Below, piece after piece: positions 7,566 through 15,203 of a stretch of 23,240 nt of DNA. The DNA is taken from positions 1-23,240 of IMG/VR virus record IMGVR_UViG_3300030333_007227, one strand, 5' to 3'. Position 1 is the stretch's first letter; every line of letters begins with the position of its first letter. A program made the translations under genes and the position numbers. This DNA comes from a virus. The notes under the pieces are model-generated. The model made no database searches and was not told the DNA's origin. It saw only the letters and a program-made list of their open reading frames with translations.

Positions 7566-8484
7566 ACTTATACCAAATAATAGTTTTTGTTAATCCTTCT
7601 TCAAGAGTATGTGAGGGACTAAAATTTAATGTGTTTTTAATTTTAGTATTATCTATAGCGTATCGCAAGTCATGACCAGGACGATCATCAACATACTCAA
7701 TAAGATCCTCACTAGCACCCATAACTTTAATGATAGTCTTTATCAAATCAATATTCCTAACTTCACATTCCCCACCAATATTATATTTCTGACCTACTCC
7801 ACCTCCATAGAAAACATCTAATATTCCTCTACAATGATCCTCAACATAAATCCAATCTCTAACATTTTCACCATTACCATAAACAGGTATCTTTTTATCC
7901 TGCAAGATATTAGTAATAGTCTTGGGAATTAATTTTTCTCTATGTTGACGTGGACCATAGTTATTAGAACAGTTAGTAATTACTGTAGGAAGACCATATG
8001 TATTATGATAAGCCATTACAAAATGATCACTAGCTGCCTTAGATGCTGAATAAGGATTCTGTGGATCATAAGGTGTAGTCTCAGTAAAAGGAGGATCATC
8101 ATACCCTAATGAACCATACACCTCATCAGTAGAAATATGATGAAATCTCTCTACCTCATACTTAACTGAAAGATTAAGTAAATTAACTGTACCTACTATA
8201 TTAGTATCTACAAAAGGATTAACATCATTAATTGAATTATCTACATGAGTTTCTGCTGCAAAATTAAATATAGTTTTCGGTTTATATCTTGCAAATAATT
8301 CAGCAAGACGATACTCATCTGCTATATCAACACCCTTTACAGGATATTTTAAATCATAAAGATTCTCCATATCTCCTGCATAAGTTAACTTATCTAAAAT
8401 AACTACATCCTCAAAACAATTTTGAGACAAGTAATGTGCAAAGTTACTTCCTATAAATCCTGCTGCACCTGTAATAAAAATCAT
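7552..8484 (-). CDS. rmlB: dTDP-glucose 4,6-dehydratase
   Basis: A 310-aa extended SDR that converts dTDP-glucose to dTDP-4-keto-6-deoxyglucose, the branch point to dTDP-rhamnose and other deoxysugars. The NAD loop is G6-G9-G12. 'AETHVDNSI' is at 77-85, and 'HISTDEVYG' at 116-124 holds the Thr-Asp-Glu catalytic residues (119-121). Y145xxxK149 lies in 'NPYSASKAASDH', followed by 'NNYGPRQ' and 'EKLIPK' at about 174-188. These are all hallmark RmlB motifs. It is slightly shorter than the usual 340-360. The partner RmlC is encoded 11 kb upstream (19473-20021); no clear RmlD is adjacent, though two SDRs in the window could serve. It has an ATGA overlap with the previous gene. Confidence 0.93.
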   Translation of the reverse strand: MIFITGAAGFIGSNFAHYLSQNCFEDVVILDKLTYAGDMENLYDLKYPVKGVDIADEYRLAELFARYKPKTIFNFAAETHVDNSINDVNPFVDTNIVGTVNLLNLSVKYEVERFHHISTDEVYGSLGYDDPPFTETTPYDPQNPYSASKAASDHFVMAYHNTYGLPTVITNCSNNYGPRQHREKLIPKTITNILQDKKIPVYGNGENVRDWIYVEDHCRGILDVFYGGGVGQKYNIGGECEVRNIDLIKTIIKVMGASEDLIEYVDDRPGHDLRYAIDNTKIKNTLNFSPSHTLEEGLTKTIIWYKYDRI

Positions 8485-8852
8485 ATCTTTTCTAAGAACT
8501 CATCTAATTTTTCTCTAGTAATCATGTGAGAATTAATAACTTTATCATCAATTAACAAATCATAACTAAGTTTTCCCATAACCAATCTGTGAAATTTAAC
8601 ACCCCATTCAATCAAATGTTTATAAGTTAAATCATATAGATTTTCATATACCATACTCACATTACCATTGTAGATAGACATACCTCTGGCAGTGTAAATG
8701 ATAATTCTATATCCTTTCTCATAGTATTCATTAACAAGTTTAACACCATTATCAATAGGTTCACAATAACGATACTTGTCTACACCAAGTTTATCATAAT
8801 CAGAATGATGCCAACAAATGACATCATCCAAATCAAAAGCAATGGTCTTCAT
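8481..8852 (-). CDS. Small HAD-family phosphatase of the capsule-biosynthesis type
   Basis: A 123-aa minimal HAD hydrolase. Motif I 'FDLDDVI' at 6-12 has the nucleophile D7 and acid D9. Motif II is T54 in 'IIYTARGM'. K94 in 'GKLSYD' and D102-D103 in 'LLIDDK' form motifs III and IV. The order and length fit the EcbF/BcbF group of small phosphatases found in capsule loci and resemble a free polynucleotide-kinase phosphatase domain. The likely substrate is a sugar phosphate or nucleotide phosphate. It has ATGA overlaps on both sides, between a GT-B transferase and rmlB. Confidence 0.8.
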   Translation of the reverse strand: MKTIAFDLDDVICWHHSDYDKLGVDKYRYCEPIDNGVKLVNEYYEKGYRIIIYTARGMSIYNGNVSMVYENLYDLTYKHLIEWGVKFHRLVMGKLSYDLLIDDKVINSHMITREKLDEFLEKI

Positions 8853-9793
8853 ATCCCATTAATAATTTCTATGAGTCCATTACAACGGTTCATATATGTA
8901 TGATCCCTCTTAACAACTTCCCATAGATGTCGTGATCTTTCCTTATCATACTGATGCTCTATCCCAAGATCAAAGATTTCCTGTGCAGTCTCAGCACATA
9001 GAACTTCCTTATCTATAAAGTCTTTTACATAAGGAGCATCACATACAACAGGACAACCATAACTAATTGCCTTCATAACTCTACAAGATACGTAAAGAGT
9101 ATCTTTCTGTTCTTGTGGTCTAAAGTCAGGAATAAAGAATGACTTCTGCATCAACTTGATGTTTGTATCTTCATCAATTGCTTTATCACCTGATGGAACA
9201 TGTGCTTTCTCTGCGTCATAATGATTGAAAGTAATACCATTCTGCTTTACAATCTCAATAAACTGTTGATGTAAAGGATCTACATTAGGTCTTGGAGCAT
9301 GAATCGTTCCAATAAAGTTGTATGCATTATCTCTCTTAATATCAAGATCATCCTCTTCCATCTCCTCAGGCCAAATATTTGTTGCCAGAGAAAAGTAAAC
9401 TACCTCATATGGATCTTCAGGAGTCTTATCGTAAATAACTCCCTTATCCACCTCAATAAATCTTTCACCATCAGGTTCTGGTCTCTTATACTCAGGAACC
9501 CTCATATTAATAAGACGTTTTACATTACCAAGATACTTGTTCAGGTTAGTAAATCTATCCCAAGAAATATAAATTCCATCATCCATTACAGGACAATAGA
9601 AATCAGTCCTTGATTGATTATCAATTACAAATACTGCATTCTTATAATCAAACTCTTGTTTTGTGGGATATTCTCTATCATCAAACCAATAAACATCATA
9701 CCCCAACTTTTCAAATGTCCTATAAAGACATACTAAGTAATAAGATGCTGTGTCAGTATAATGCTTATGACCCCAAAGAATAATTTTACGCAT
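8849..9793 (-). CDS. GT-B glycosyltransferase, CgeB-like
   Basis: A 314-aa protein whose C-terminal half resembles CgeB/GT4-like transferases: 'RVMKAISYGCPVVCD' at 238-252 is the donor-binding helix and loop, and 'DHTYMNR' at 297-303 is the typical HTYxxR end motif. The N-terminal half begins with a Rossmann-like strand (3-8) but is less conserved. It is the first gene after the promoter at 9815-9843 and has a purine-rich ribosome site (GAGAAGAG) just before its ATG. It starts the block of genes devoted mainly to sugar transfer. Substrates are unknown. Confidence 0.72.
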   Translation of the reverse strand: MRKIILWGHKHYTDTASYYLVCLYRTFEKLGYDVYWFDDREYPTKQEFDYKNAVFVIDNQSRTDFYCPVMDDGIYISWDRFTNLNKYLGNVKRLINMRVPEYKRPEPDGERFIEVDKGVIYDKTPEDPYEVVYFSLATNIWPEEMEEDDLDIKRDNAYNFIGTIHAPRPNVDPLHQQFIEIVKQNGITFNHYDAEKAHVPSGDKAIDEDTNIKLMQKSFFIPDFRPQEQKDTLYVSCRVMKAISYGCPVVCDAPYVKDFIDKEVLCAETAQEIFDLGIEHQYDKERSRHLWEVVKRDHTYMNRCNGLIEIINGI

Positions 9794-9814
9794 ACTCTTC
9801 TCAAAGTTTCCTAC

Positions 9815-9843
9815 ATTCTAATCCTTATTATTTAATATGTCAA
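9815..9843 (-). promoter_or_regulatory. Sigma70-type promoter dividing the glycan cluster
   Basis: Minus strand TTGACA (9838-9843), 17-base spacer, TAGAAT (9815-9820): 6/6 and 5/6 consensus matches. It fills one of the few true gaps in the cluster (9794-9846). The predicted start is near 9808, leaving about 15 bases that include a purine-rich ribosome site. It would drive the run 9793 to 349 independently of the sugar-nucleotide genes upstream. Confidence 0.82.
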
Positions 9844-9846
9844 GAA

Positions 9847-10863
9847 CTATCTGTTTAAAGGTATCTTTCCTTTACCAATCTGATCTCTCCAATGATTCAA
9901 AAGATCTAAAAGGGTTTGTCTTACAGGAATCTCTGGTTTCCAATCAATAGTATTCCTTATCTTAGAATTATCAAACATCTGATAGTCTGCATCAATCGGT
10001 CTTAACCTATTACTATCAGTCTTAACTTCAATATCCACTTCACTAAATCCAAGAAGTATATCAACTACCTCAGTTAATTTGAATGCTTCTTCTCCAGCAA
10101 TATTAAAATACTCTCCAGGCAATACTCTTCCTTCTGCACTTGCTTCCAGTAACAAATAATATGCTCTAACAGCATCTCTACAATCTTGAAAAGTACGAGT
10201 ACAATCTAAGTTACCCACATAGACTATTGGATCCTGTAGCCTTGCTTCTATTAATGCAATCTGTTTAGCAACAGTACTCTCAAAAAATACATCACTTCTT
10301 CTAGGTCCAGTATGAGTTCCCATACGAGTCATAAAAGTCTTAATATTATATGCTTCACCATAAAACCTTCCAAGATAATCAGCTCCTATCTTGCTTATAC
10401 TATATGGACTGGCCCCATGAAGAGGTGTATCTTCCTTTAAGACCACACCAGTAGGGGCACGTCCATAAACTTCACTCGAAGAACACACATGAACAACTGG
10501 ATCATACTGAGTTACCTGTCTGATTGCTTCTAATAAATTAGCAGTCCCTATAATATTAGTCTGTAAAGTCTCTATAGGGATATTAAATGAAGTTTGAGGA
10601 TAAGATTGTGCTGCTAGATGTGAAATATAATCTGGTCTTATCTCATCTATCATTCTACTGATAGACATTGCATCATTCAAATCTGCATAATAAACAGAGA
10701 TACGATCATTCTTATTGATACGATCAGTTAAATGATATAGATTATCCAACGGTTCCTGCCACCGCATCATACCTACTATATCATAATCAGTATGTTCTAA
10801 AATATAATCAGCAAGTTGAGAACCAACCTGTCCTGTTATACCTGTTATAAGAATTGTTGTCAT
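9847..10863 (-). CDS. gmd: GDP-mannose 4,6-dehydratase-like SDR
   Basis: A 338-aa extended SDR most like Gmd, which turns GDP-mannose into GDP-4-keto-6-deoxymannose, the precursor of GDP-fucose, GDP-rhamnose and GDP-perosamine. The NAD(P) loop 'GITGQVGS' is at 8-15 and 'SHLAAQSYPQTSF' at 81-93. 'CSSSEVYG' at 127-134 holds the Ser/Glu catalytic residues (130-131) and Y154xxxK158 the base pair. 'TRTFQDCRDAVRAYYLLL' lies at about 213-230. The segment after the active site ('TRMGTHTGPRRSD') departs from classical Gmd, so another 4,6-dehydratase or epimerase activity is possible. It has an ATGA overlap with the SDR upstream and ends just before an internal promoter. Confidence 0.8.
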   Translation of the reverse strand: MTTILITGITGQVGSQLADYILEHTDYDIVGMMRWQEPLDNLYHLTDRINKNDRISVYYADLNDAMSISRMIDEIRPDYISHLAAQSYPQTSFNIPIETLQTNIIGTANLLEAIRQVTQYDPVVHVCSSSEVYGRAPTGVVLKEDTPLHGASPYSISKIGADYLGRFYGEAYNIKTFMTRMGTHTGPRRSDVFFESTVAKQIALIEARLQDPIVYVGNLDCTRTFQDCRDAVRAYYLLLEASAEGRVLPGEYFNIAGEEAFKLTEVVDILLGFSEVDIEVKTDSNRLRPIDADYQMFDNSKIRNTIDWKPEIPVRQTLLDLLNHWRDQIGKGKIPLNR

Positions 10864-11729
10864 TGAAACTCCATAGTTATAGCATCTCTCAGAGATCGTA
10901 CAGGTCTTCCCAATACTTTCTCTAAAAGAGGAGACCTCATAGCAATAATAGCAGGTCTATCTTTATAGAATTTAGCATCAGGAGTAGTAACTTTAGTTAT
11001 AAGATCTTGTACCACCAATTCACTTAGAATCTCAGCAAATTCAACCCTTGATAAAGTTTCTGGTCCTCCACAATTTATAACTCCCTCTTCACACACATCC
11101 CAGTTTTTATATAAAGAAATGATAGCATCAACTGTATCATCTCTATGAACTATGGATCTTCCAAAAGGATCAAATAGATCTGCTACTGTATCCTCACTTG
11201 CACAAGTCCTAAGATACGTGGTAAATCTATCATCCTTAAAGAAATTATAAGAAAGTCTTAATACTTTAAATCTCAAGTTACCAATAAATCTTTTCTCCAC
11301 AATTGCTTTCATTTCAGCATAGACCCCTAAAGGATTTGAGGGTTGTGATTCATCAAACTCATCCTCACACCTTCCATATACTGCATCACTAGAAAGAAAA
11401 ATAACTTTACAACCACGATCAAGTGCTTGTTGAATAAACTCTCCAGTAGACTCTACATTCACTTTTACAGCAACATCAAATTGTTCAGCACATACAGAAG
11501 GTGCTGATATAGCAGCAGTAAATACTACAGTATCTCCCTCCTTTAAAGTATCAAAATTATAAGAATGAAGATCATCTGCCAAGTTTAAAGCATAATAACC
11601 ACTATCAACAGTAAACAGATTAGATCTTGCAGGAGAAACTACCTTTCTAATATTATATTTGCCTTCAGTCTTCTCAACTAATCGACTGCCAATATTTCCT
11701 TTTGCACCGATAATGTGGAGGGTATCCAT
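10860..11729 (-). CDS. RmlD-like nucleotide-sugar reductase/epimerase (SDR)
   Basis: A 289-aa SDR of the RmlD-substrate-binding type. The Rossmann loop is G8-G11-G14. 'FLSSDAVYG' at 111-119 contains the catalytic Ser/Asp positions, and Y137xxxK141 ('VYAEMK') is the active-site pair. The C-terminal part ends in a short helix typical of RmlD-like proteins. It may reduce the 4-keto group of a deoxy sugar, either the Gmd or the RmlB product; I cannot tell which. Its first 52 bases overlap, in another frame, the end of the upstream nucleotidyltransferase gene. The start is nevertheless needed because the Rossmann strand begins at residue 3. Confidence 0.78.
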   Translation of the reverse strand: MDTLHIIGAKGNIGSRLVEKTEGKYNIRKVVSPARSNLFTVDSGYYALNLADDLHSYNFDTLKEGDTVVFTAAISAPSVCAEQFDVAVKVNVESTGEFIQQALDRGCKVIFLSSDAVYGRCEDEFDESQPSNPLGVYAEMKAIVEKRFIGNLRFKVLRLSYNFFKDDRFTTYLRTCASEDTVADLFDPFGRSIVHRDDTVDAIISLYKNWDVCEEGVINCGGPETLSRVEFAEILSELVVQDLITKVTTPDAKFYKDRPAIIAMRSPLLEKVLGRPVRSLRDAITMEFQ

Positions 11730-12367
11730 GTTTTAAATCTCTCTAGTCTTTCGGGTGTACCAATATCAAATCGTTCTGTATCCAGAACCTTATAGGATAT
11801 TTCCATACCAGTAAGTATATCATACTCCATACTCAACGGCAATCTCATTGGTATATTTAAATCCTTTTTATAAAATTTATAAATACCAAGACTTACCAAT
11901 TCTCTACCAGAAGCTTCAGAATTCTTCTCTACAAATTCTTCTACCTTTCCATCTTTCCCCTTAATATATCCCACATCATGTGTTACATCCTCTTCTGCAA
12001 CAAATAATGTAGAAGTATCGCAATCTAAATTCAATTCACCAGAAAAAAAAGTATCCCCATTCATTACATAGAATGAATCTGGTAGATCCATCTTACATAA
12101 AAATCCTGCAGTACCAGAAAGTTCTCCTTCATTAAATACATCCAATCCATAATCTTTATACTGCCTAAAATATTCATAATTAAGATTAGAACATACTAAT
12201 GTAATATCAAATCCCTTAAGATTTGCAAGAACATAATTTATAAATGGTTTATGATTTACATCAACTAATGGTTTAGGTTTTCCATTAGTAATAGAAGAAA
12301 GTCTTCTTCCTTTACCACCGACTAAGAGATATAACTTAGTCCCCTCGTATAATTCGGTAACTATCAT
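11678..12367 (-). CDS. hddC: Sugar-1-phosphate nucleotidyltransferase, HddC-like guanylyltransferase
   Basis: About 229 aa. The pyrophosphorylase signature 'LVGGKGRRLSSITNGKPKPL' lies at 15-34 (G-rich loop plus KPKP), and D105 in 'VMNGDTFF' is the metal-binding Asp. 'RFDIGTPERLERF' near the end is typical of HddC/ManC-type enzymes. Next to an HddA-like kinase, it most likely makes GDP-D-glycero-alpha-D-manno-heptose, though GDP-mannose or another NDP-sugar is possible. I chose the ATG at 12365-12367, 11 residues before the core. A TTG nine codons earlier would extend the overlap with the cupin gene. The last 52 bases also encode the start of the next SDR; the tail after 'ERFKTW' is longer than the fold needs. 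Confidence 0.8.
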   Translation of the reverse strand: MIVTELYEGTKLYLLVGGKGRRLSSITNGKPKPLVDVNHKPFINYVLANLKGFDITLVCSNLNYEYFRQYKDYGLDVFNEGELSGTAGFLCKMDLPDSFYVMNGDTFFSGELNLDCDTSTLFVAEEDVTHDVGYIKGKDGKVEEFVEKNSEASGRELVSLGIYKFYKKDLNIPMRLPLSMEYDILTGMEISYKVLDTERFDIGTPERLERFKTWIPSTLSVQKEILAVD

Positions 12368-12686
12368 CTTCAAAATGTTGTGTAGAAAATTCAAATAACT
12401 CAGTATCTTTTATACCAGTCATCTGATGTCTTAATCCTGGAGGAACATAAAATTTATCTCCTGGTTTAAGAGTAATGGTTTCTGATTTTTCATAATCATC
12501 ACTATTCCCATATCTTAATAAAATTTCTCCACTTTGTACATAGAATGTTTCATCCTTTATCTTATGATAATGCCATGAACATTCTTTACCTTCCTTAAAA
12601 AATAAAATTTTACCACAATACTTATCAGTATTTACAATCCACTTCTCATATCCCCATCCTTTAGGATGTATTTCTACTGTCTCCAT
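12336..12686 (-). CDS. Cupin protein of the heptose/mannose type
   Basis: A 116-aa single-domain cupin. Metal ligands are visible as H39 and H41 ('SWHYHK'), E46 and H87 ('GLRHQM'), with 'LKPGDKFYVPPG' at 73-84 as the second cupin motif. It resembles stand-alone cupins that accompany HddA/HddC kinase-transferase pairs and mannose-6-phosphate isomerase domains, so an isomerase or epimerase role on a sugar phosphate is likely. It overlaps the kinase gene by 13 bases and the nucleotidyltransferase by about 32. The fold call is strong; the reaction is an inference from neighbours. Confidence 0.82.
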   Translation of the reverse strand: METVEIHPKGWGYEKWIVNTDKYCGKILFFKEGKECSWHYHKIKDETFYVQSGEILLRYGNSDDYEKSETITLKPGDKFYVPPGLRHQMTGIKDTELFEFSTQHFEDDSYRIIRGD

Positions 12687-13720
12687 ACATCCACTCCATG
12701 TTTAACGAACTTAAAAGGAACCACTCTTCCCATTTCTCTATCTTTTAATGCCGTAATAAGTTGATGTCTCTTTTCAAATTCAGTAAAGAGAACCATATGT
12801 CCACCACCACCTGCTCCAGATATCTTAGCAGCAGTTGCTCCGTGTCGCAACGCATAATCATAGGTATCTATAAGTTCAGGAGAAGCAACCTTTTCATTAG
12901 TCTCTAACTTCATCTTCCAATATGTATTCATTAATGCAGATATCTTTTCAAAGTCTCCTGTCAATAAAGCATTCTTATATTCTATACATGCTTGCTTAAT
13001 ATTATGAGTTGCTTCAATAACTTTTTCATTACTCACTAAATTCTTAGCAGTATTCTCAATTACTCTATCATCTTTTCTAGGTTTACCAACATAATAGAGT
13101 ACAGTATTTAACTCCATCATATTCTGTGTCTTATAATTCATTCTTAATGGATTAACAATCGCTCTACCATCCTGTAGAAACTCCATAAAATTAAATCCAC
13201 CAAATGCAGCAGCAAACTGATCTTGTTTCCCTCCAGGAAGATCACAGATCTCTCTTTCTATCTCAATTGCGTCCTCTGCAATATCATATTCACCTCTCGG
13301 AAGACCATAATACTCAGTAATAGCAGCAACTAAAGCTACTACTAATGCACTTGAACTACCCAATCCACTACCAGGAGGTGCTTCAACATAGGTAGTAATC
13401 TTGACAGGTTCTCTCTTTAATTTGTAAGTAAGATATTGATAGGTATTAATAAGAAGTTTTAATGGGCCCTCAGAGTATGCATAGTCCATAAAGTCTGAAC
13501 TATAAAAATCTCTCTTTTCATTCATTCCTAAATCAATACTATTAAAAACCCAATGCGTCTCACGCTTACAACAATTATATGGTTCTATCTTACAGTAAGC
13601 ATACTGATCTATCGTTCCATTAAGAACTACACCACCATACTTTTTCCAATATGGTTCAAGATCTGTTCCTCCCCCTGCTAATGCCATCCGAAGAGGTGCT
13701 TTTGCGAATACTGTCTTCAT
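12674..13720 (-). CDS. hddA: D-glycero-alpha-D-manno-heptose-7-phosphate kinase-like GHMP kinase
   Basis: A 348-aa GHMP kinase of the HddA type, which phosphorylates C1 of heptose-7-phosphate (or a fucose/mannose-like sugar) with ATP. Counting from two codons upstream, 'APLRMALAGGGTDLEPYW' is at 10-27, the ATP loop 'PPGSGLGSSSALVVALV' at 117-133, 'LPGGKQDQFAAAFGGFNFME' at about 163-182, and 'KISGAGGGGHMVLF' in the C-terminal lobe. Length matches the family. The ATG at 13718-13720, two bases after the upstream TGA, is preferred to a TTG at 13726. With the HddC-like gene downstream it suggests a GDP-heptose route, but the isomerase GmhA is not in the window. Confidence 0.88.
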   Translation of the reverse strand: MKTVFAKAPLRMALAGGGTDLEPYWKKYGGVVLNGTIDQYAYCKIEPYNCCKRETHWVFNSIDLGMNEKRDFYSSDFMDYAYSEGPLKLLINTYQYLTYKLKREPVKITTYVEAPPGSGLGSSSALVVALVAAITEYYGLPRGEYDIAEDAIEIEREICDLPGGKQDQFAAAFGGFNFMEFLQDGRAIVNPLRMNYKTQNMMELNTVLYYVGKPRKDDRVIENTAKNLVSNEKVIEATHNIKQACIEYKNALLTGDFEKISALMNTYWKMKLETNEKVASPELIDTYDYALRHGATAAKISGAGGGGHMVLFTEFEKRHQLITALKDREMGRVVPFKFVKHGVDVWRQ

Positions 13721-13722
13721 AA

Positions 13723-14472
13723 TCAATAATGAACTTGATAATCTCCACCAACCTTGTTGATGTTGTTATTATTTAAATGATGTTTAAGAATTAATTCATT
13801 ACACCAATATCCATCCACATCATTAGACTGCCTTACCAATTGACCTAAACAATTAAACAATCCACAATAAACATTCATGGCATTAGTAGAGCCCATAGCA
13901 TACCAATCACCAATCATACCATCAGGATGATCTGGATTATGCTGATAATAAACAGCAGTATCATCCTCAGGAGGTTCAGAAAATTTAATCTGAACATGAG
14001 GGCCATAATCCATACGGTTACGAATCACCCAATCATAATGAGTGTTACTCTCCGTAGCATACCTTTCTTTCATTATGTTTGACATCATAATACTATACCA
14101 CATACAATTAGTAGTATTGTCAAGATACCCTTTAGCCTTTTCTACTGGATTATCACCAGGTATTTCAAGAGCCCAAGTATGTGCTTTTTCAAAAGTCTTT
14201 TGAGGATATTCAAAGTGCCTATTCCAAGTCTTAGGTTTCTCTACCAACATTGCTTTAGGTTGATAAAGTTGAGATATTTTTTCTAATGCATGAGGATCTA
14301 ACCGATGACCCTCTCTACCAGGAATAACAGATTCAGTACTTAAATTATCGGGATCAAACCAAGTATGAACAAACACATCCACATCATTATGATCTAAAAG
14401 TGCTGCTTTTAATTTCTGATACCCAACCTCAATTACTCTAGGTTGCCCTGATAAACATAATGCTACTTTCAT
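13723..14472 (-). CDS. Polysaccharide-cluster protein with an N-terminal 'LCLSGQPR' motif, probable glycosyltransferase
   Basis: A 249-aa protein of a family often found in LPS and capsule loci, with no enzyme name I can defend. It begins with a hydrophobic strand and 'ALCLSGQPR' at 4-12, followed by 'VDVFVHTWFD' at 31-40. An 'YDWVIRNRMDYGP' segment at 146-158 looks like a metal/donor-binding region (R-x-R-x-D), and a C-terminal 'WCNELILKHHL' lies at about 223-233. No membrane segment is present. It has an unusually good Shine-Dalgarno site for this region (GGAGG at 14477-14481, four bases before ATG) and a 12-base gap upstream rather than an overlap, so it may be translated independently. 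Confidence 0.6.
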   Translation of the reverse strand: MKVALCLSGQPRVIEVGYQKLKAALLDHNDVDVFVHTWFDPDNLSTESVIPGREGHRLDPHALEKISQLYQPKAMLVEKPKTWNRHFEYPQKTFEKAHTWALEIPGDNPVEKAKGYLDNTTNCMWYSIMMSNIMKERYATESNTHYDWVIRNRMDYGPHVQIKFSEPPEDDTAVYYQHNPDHPDGMIGDWYAMGSTNAMNVYCGLFNCLGQLVRQSNDVDGYWCNELILKHHLNNNNINKVGGDYQVHY

Positions 14473-14484
14473 AAATCCTCCACA

Positions 14485-14766
14485 CTATACTTCATAAAAA
14501 GTATATTTTAAAAATAACTCTTCACCCTTATGAATAGGTCTAAGTGTCTTGATAAAATACTTATCATCTTCACACCATTTAACACAGTTTGGATCATCAC
14601 TATGATTTATAAAACCACCTAAAGGAGTTCTATAGATAACCTCATCTACAATTAAATGAGACATCCCCAAAACCAAACCAACAGGTATATCTTCCTTTGC
14701 AAAAATCCCTTGACCCGCAATAGGACTATCTTTAACATGCAATCTACTAGGTAATGCCTGATACAT
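14485..14766 (-). CDS. Minimal SET-domain protein (putative lysine methyltransferase)
   Basis: A 93-aa protein that consists of little more than a SET domain, the fold that transfers methyl from S-adenosylmethionine to lysine. It shows 'SPIAGQGIFAKEDIPVG' at 14-30 (the G-x-G start motif), the near-invariant 'INHSDDPNC' at 53-61 (N54-H55-S56, SAM binding), and 'IHKGEELFLKYTF' at 78-90 with Y88 at the catalytic tyrosine position. The pre-SET and post-SET parts are missing and the insert between halves is very short. The start overlaps the GDPD-like gene as TAATG. The target could be a virion or host protein; nothing in the sequence says which. Fold recognition is good, activity uncertain. Confidence 0.82.
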   Translation of the reverse strand: MYQALPSRLHVKDSPIAGQGIFAKEDIPVGLVLGMSHLIVDEVIYRTPLGGFINHSDDPNCVKWCEDDKYFIKTLRPIHKGEELFLKYTFYEV

Positions 14767-15203
14767 TATCTCATCCTCCCAACATAGTCACTACAAATAC
14801 CATAACACTCTCCTAATGATTCTCCTGGTTTTCCTACCACATTAATAACAGTATTATTACCATACATCTTACCTGGATATGCCCATATAAAATGTTTACT
14901 GGTTAATGTATAATCATCTTGTCGATGAAAAAAATAATTATACCCGCTAGTGTTATCAACAAATTCAGTAAGAGTTTTAAAATCTTTACAATGAATCCAA
15001 AGAAAAGGTCGAAGACCTGATAACCACCACCATGTTACTTCATATTGTGGAGTATCATGACCCAACCATGGTTGACCATCAACAATCCACATATCAATCT
15101 CTACATCATATCCATTCTTGACACAATATTCAATTTGATGAGGGGTATTTTCTTTAGATGGATCGGGTCCATCAATATTACCCTTATGTGATATTAATTT
15201 CAT
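14766..15203 (-). CDS. Glycerophosphodiester phosphodiesterase-like protein, shortened
   Basis: A 145-aa protein related to the GDPD/PI-PLC phosphodiesterase barrel. It opens with 'ISHKGN' at 4-9, where most family members have HRG(N), then 'ENTPHQI' at 18-24, 'VEIDMW' at 34-39 (E35 and D37 as metal ligands), 'LGHD' at 47-50 and 'LWIHCKD' at 68-74. 'YFFHRQDDYTLTS' and 'GICSDYVGR' complete the pattern of a short GDPD-like group seen in polysaccharide loci. It is about 90 residues shorter than classical enzymes, so the barrel is incomplete or compressed. It lies between a SET protein and a cupin, with ATGA and TAATG overlaps. It may act on a glycerol-phosphate or phosphodiester substituent. Confidence 0.72.
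   Translation of the reverse strand: MKLISHKGNIDGPDPSKENTPHQIEYCVKNGYDVEIDMWIVDGQPWLGHDTPQYEVTWWWLSGLRPFLWIHCKDFKTLTEFVDNTSGYNYFFHRQDDYTLTSKHFIWAYPGKMYGNNTVINVVGKPGESLGECYGICSDYVGRMR

Noticed and set aside
11878-11885. TATAAATA on the plus strand, an exact T4 late-promoter match
   Set aside because: It points against all genes in the window and lies inside the nucleotidyltransferase coding sequence; no plus-strand gene follows.
14114-14119. TTGACA on the minus strand inside the 'LCLSGQPR' gene
   Set aside because: No acceptable -10 hexamer at 16-18 bases; similar isolated TTGACA copies near 12960 and 21700 were dropped for the same reason.
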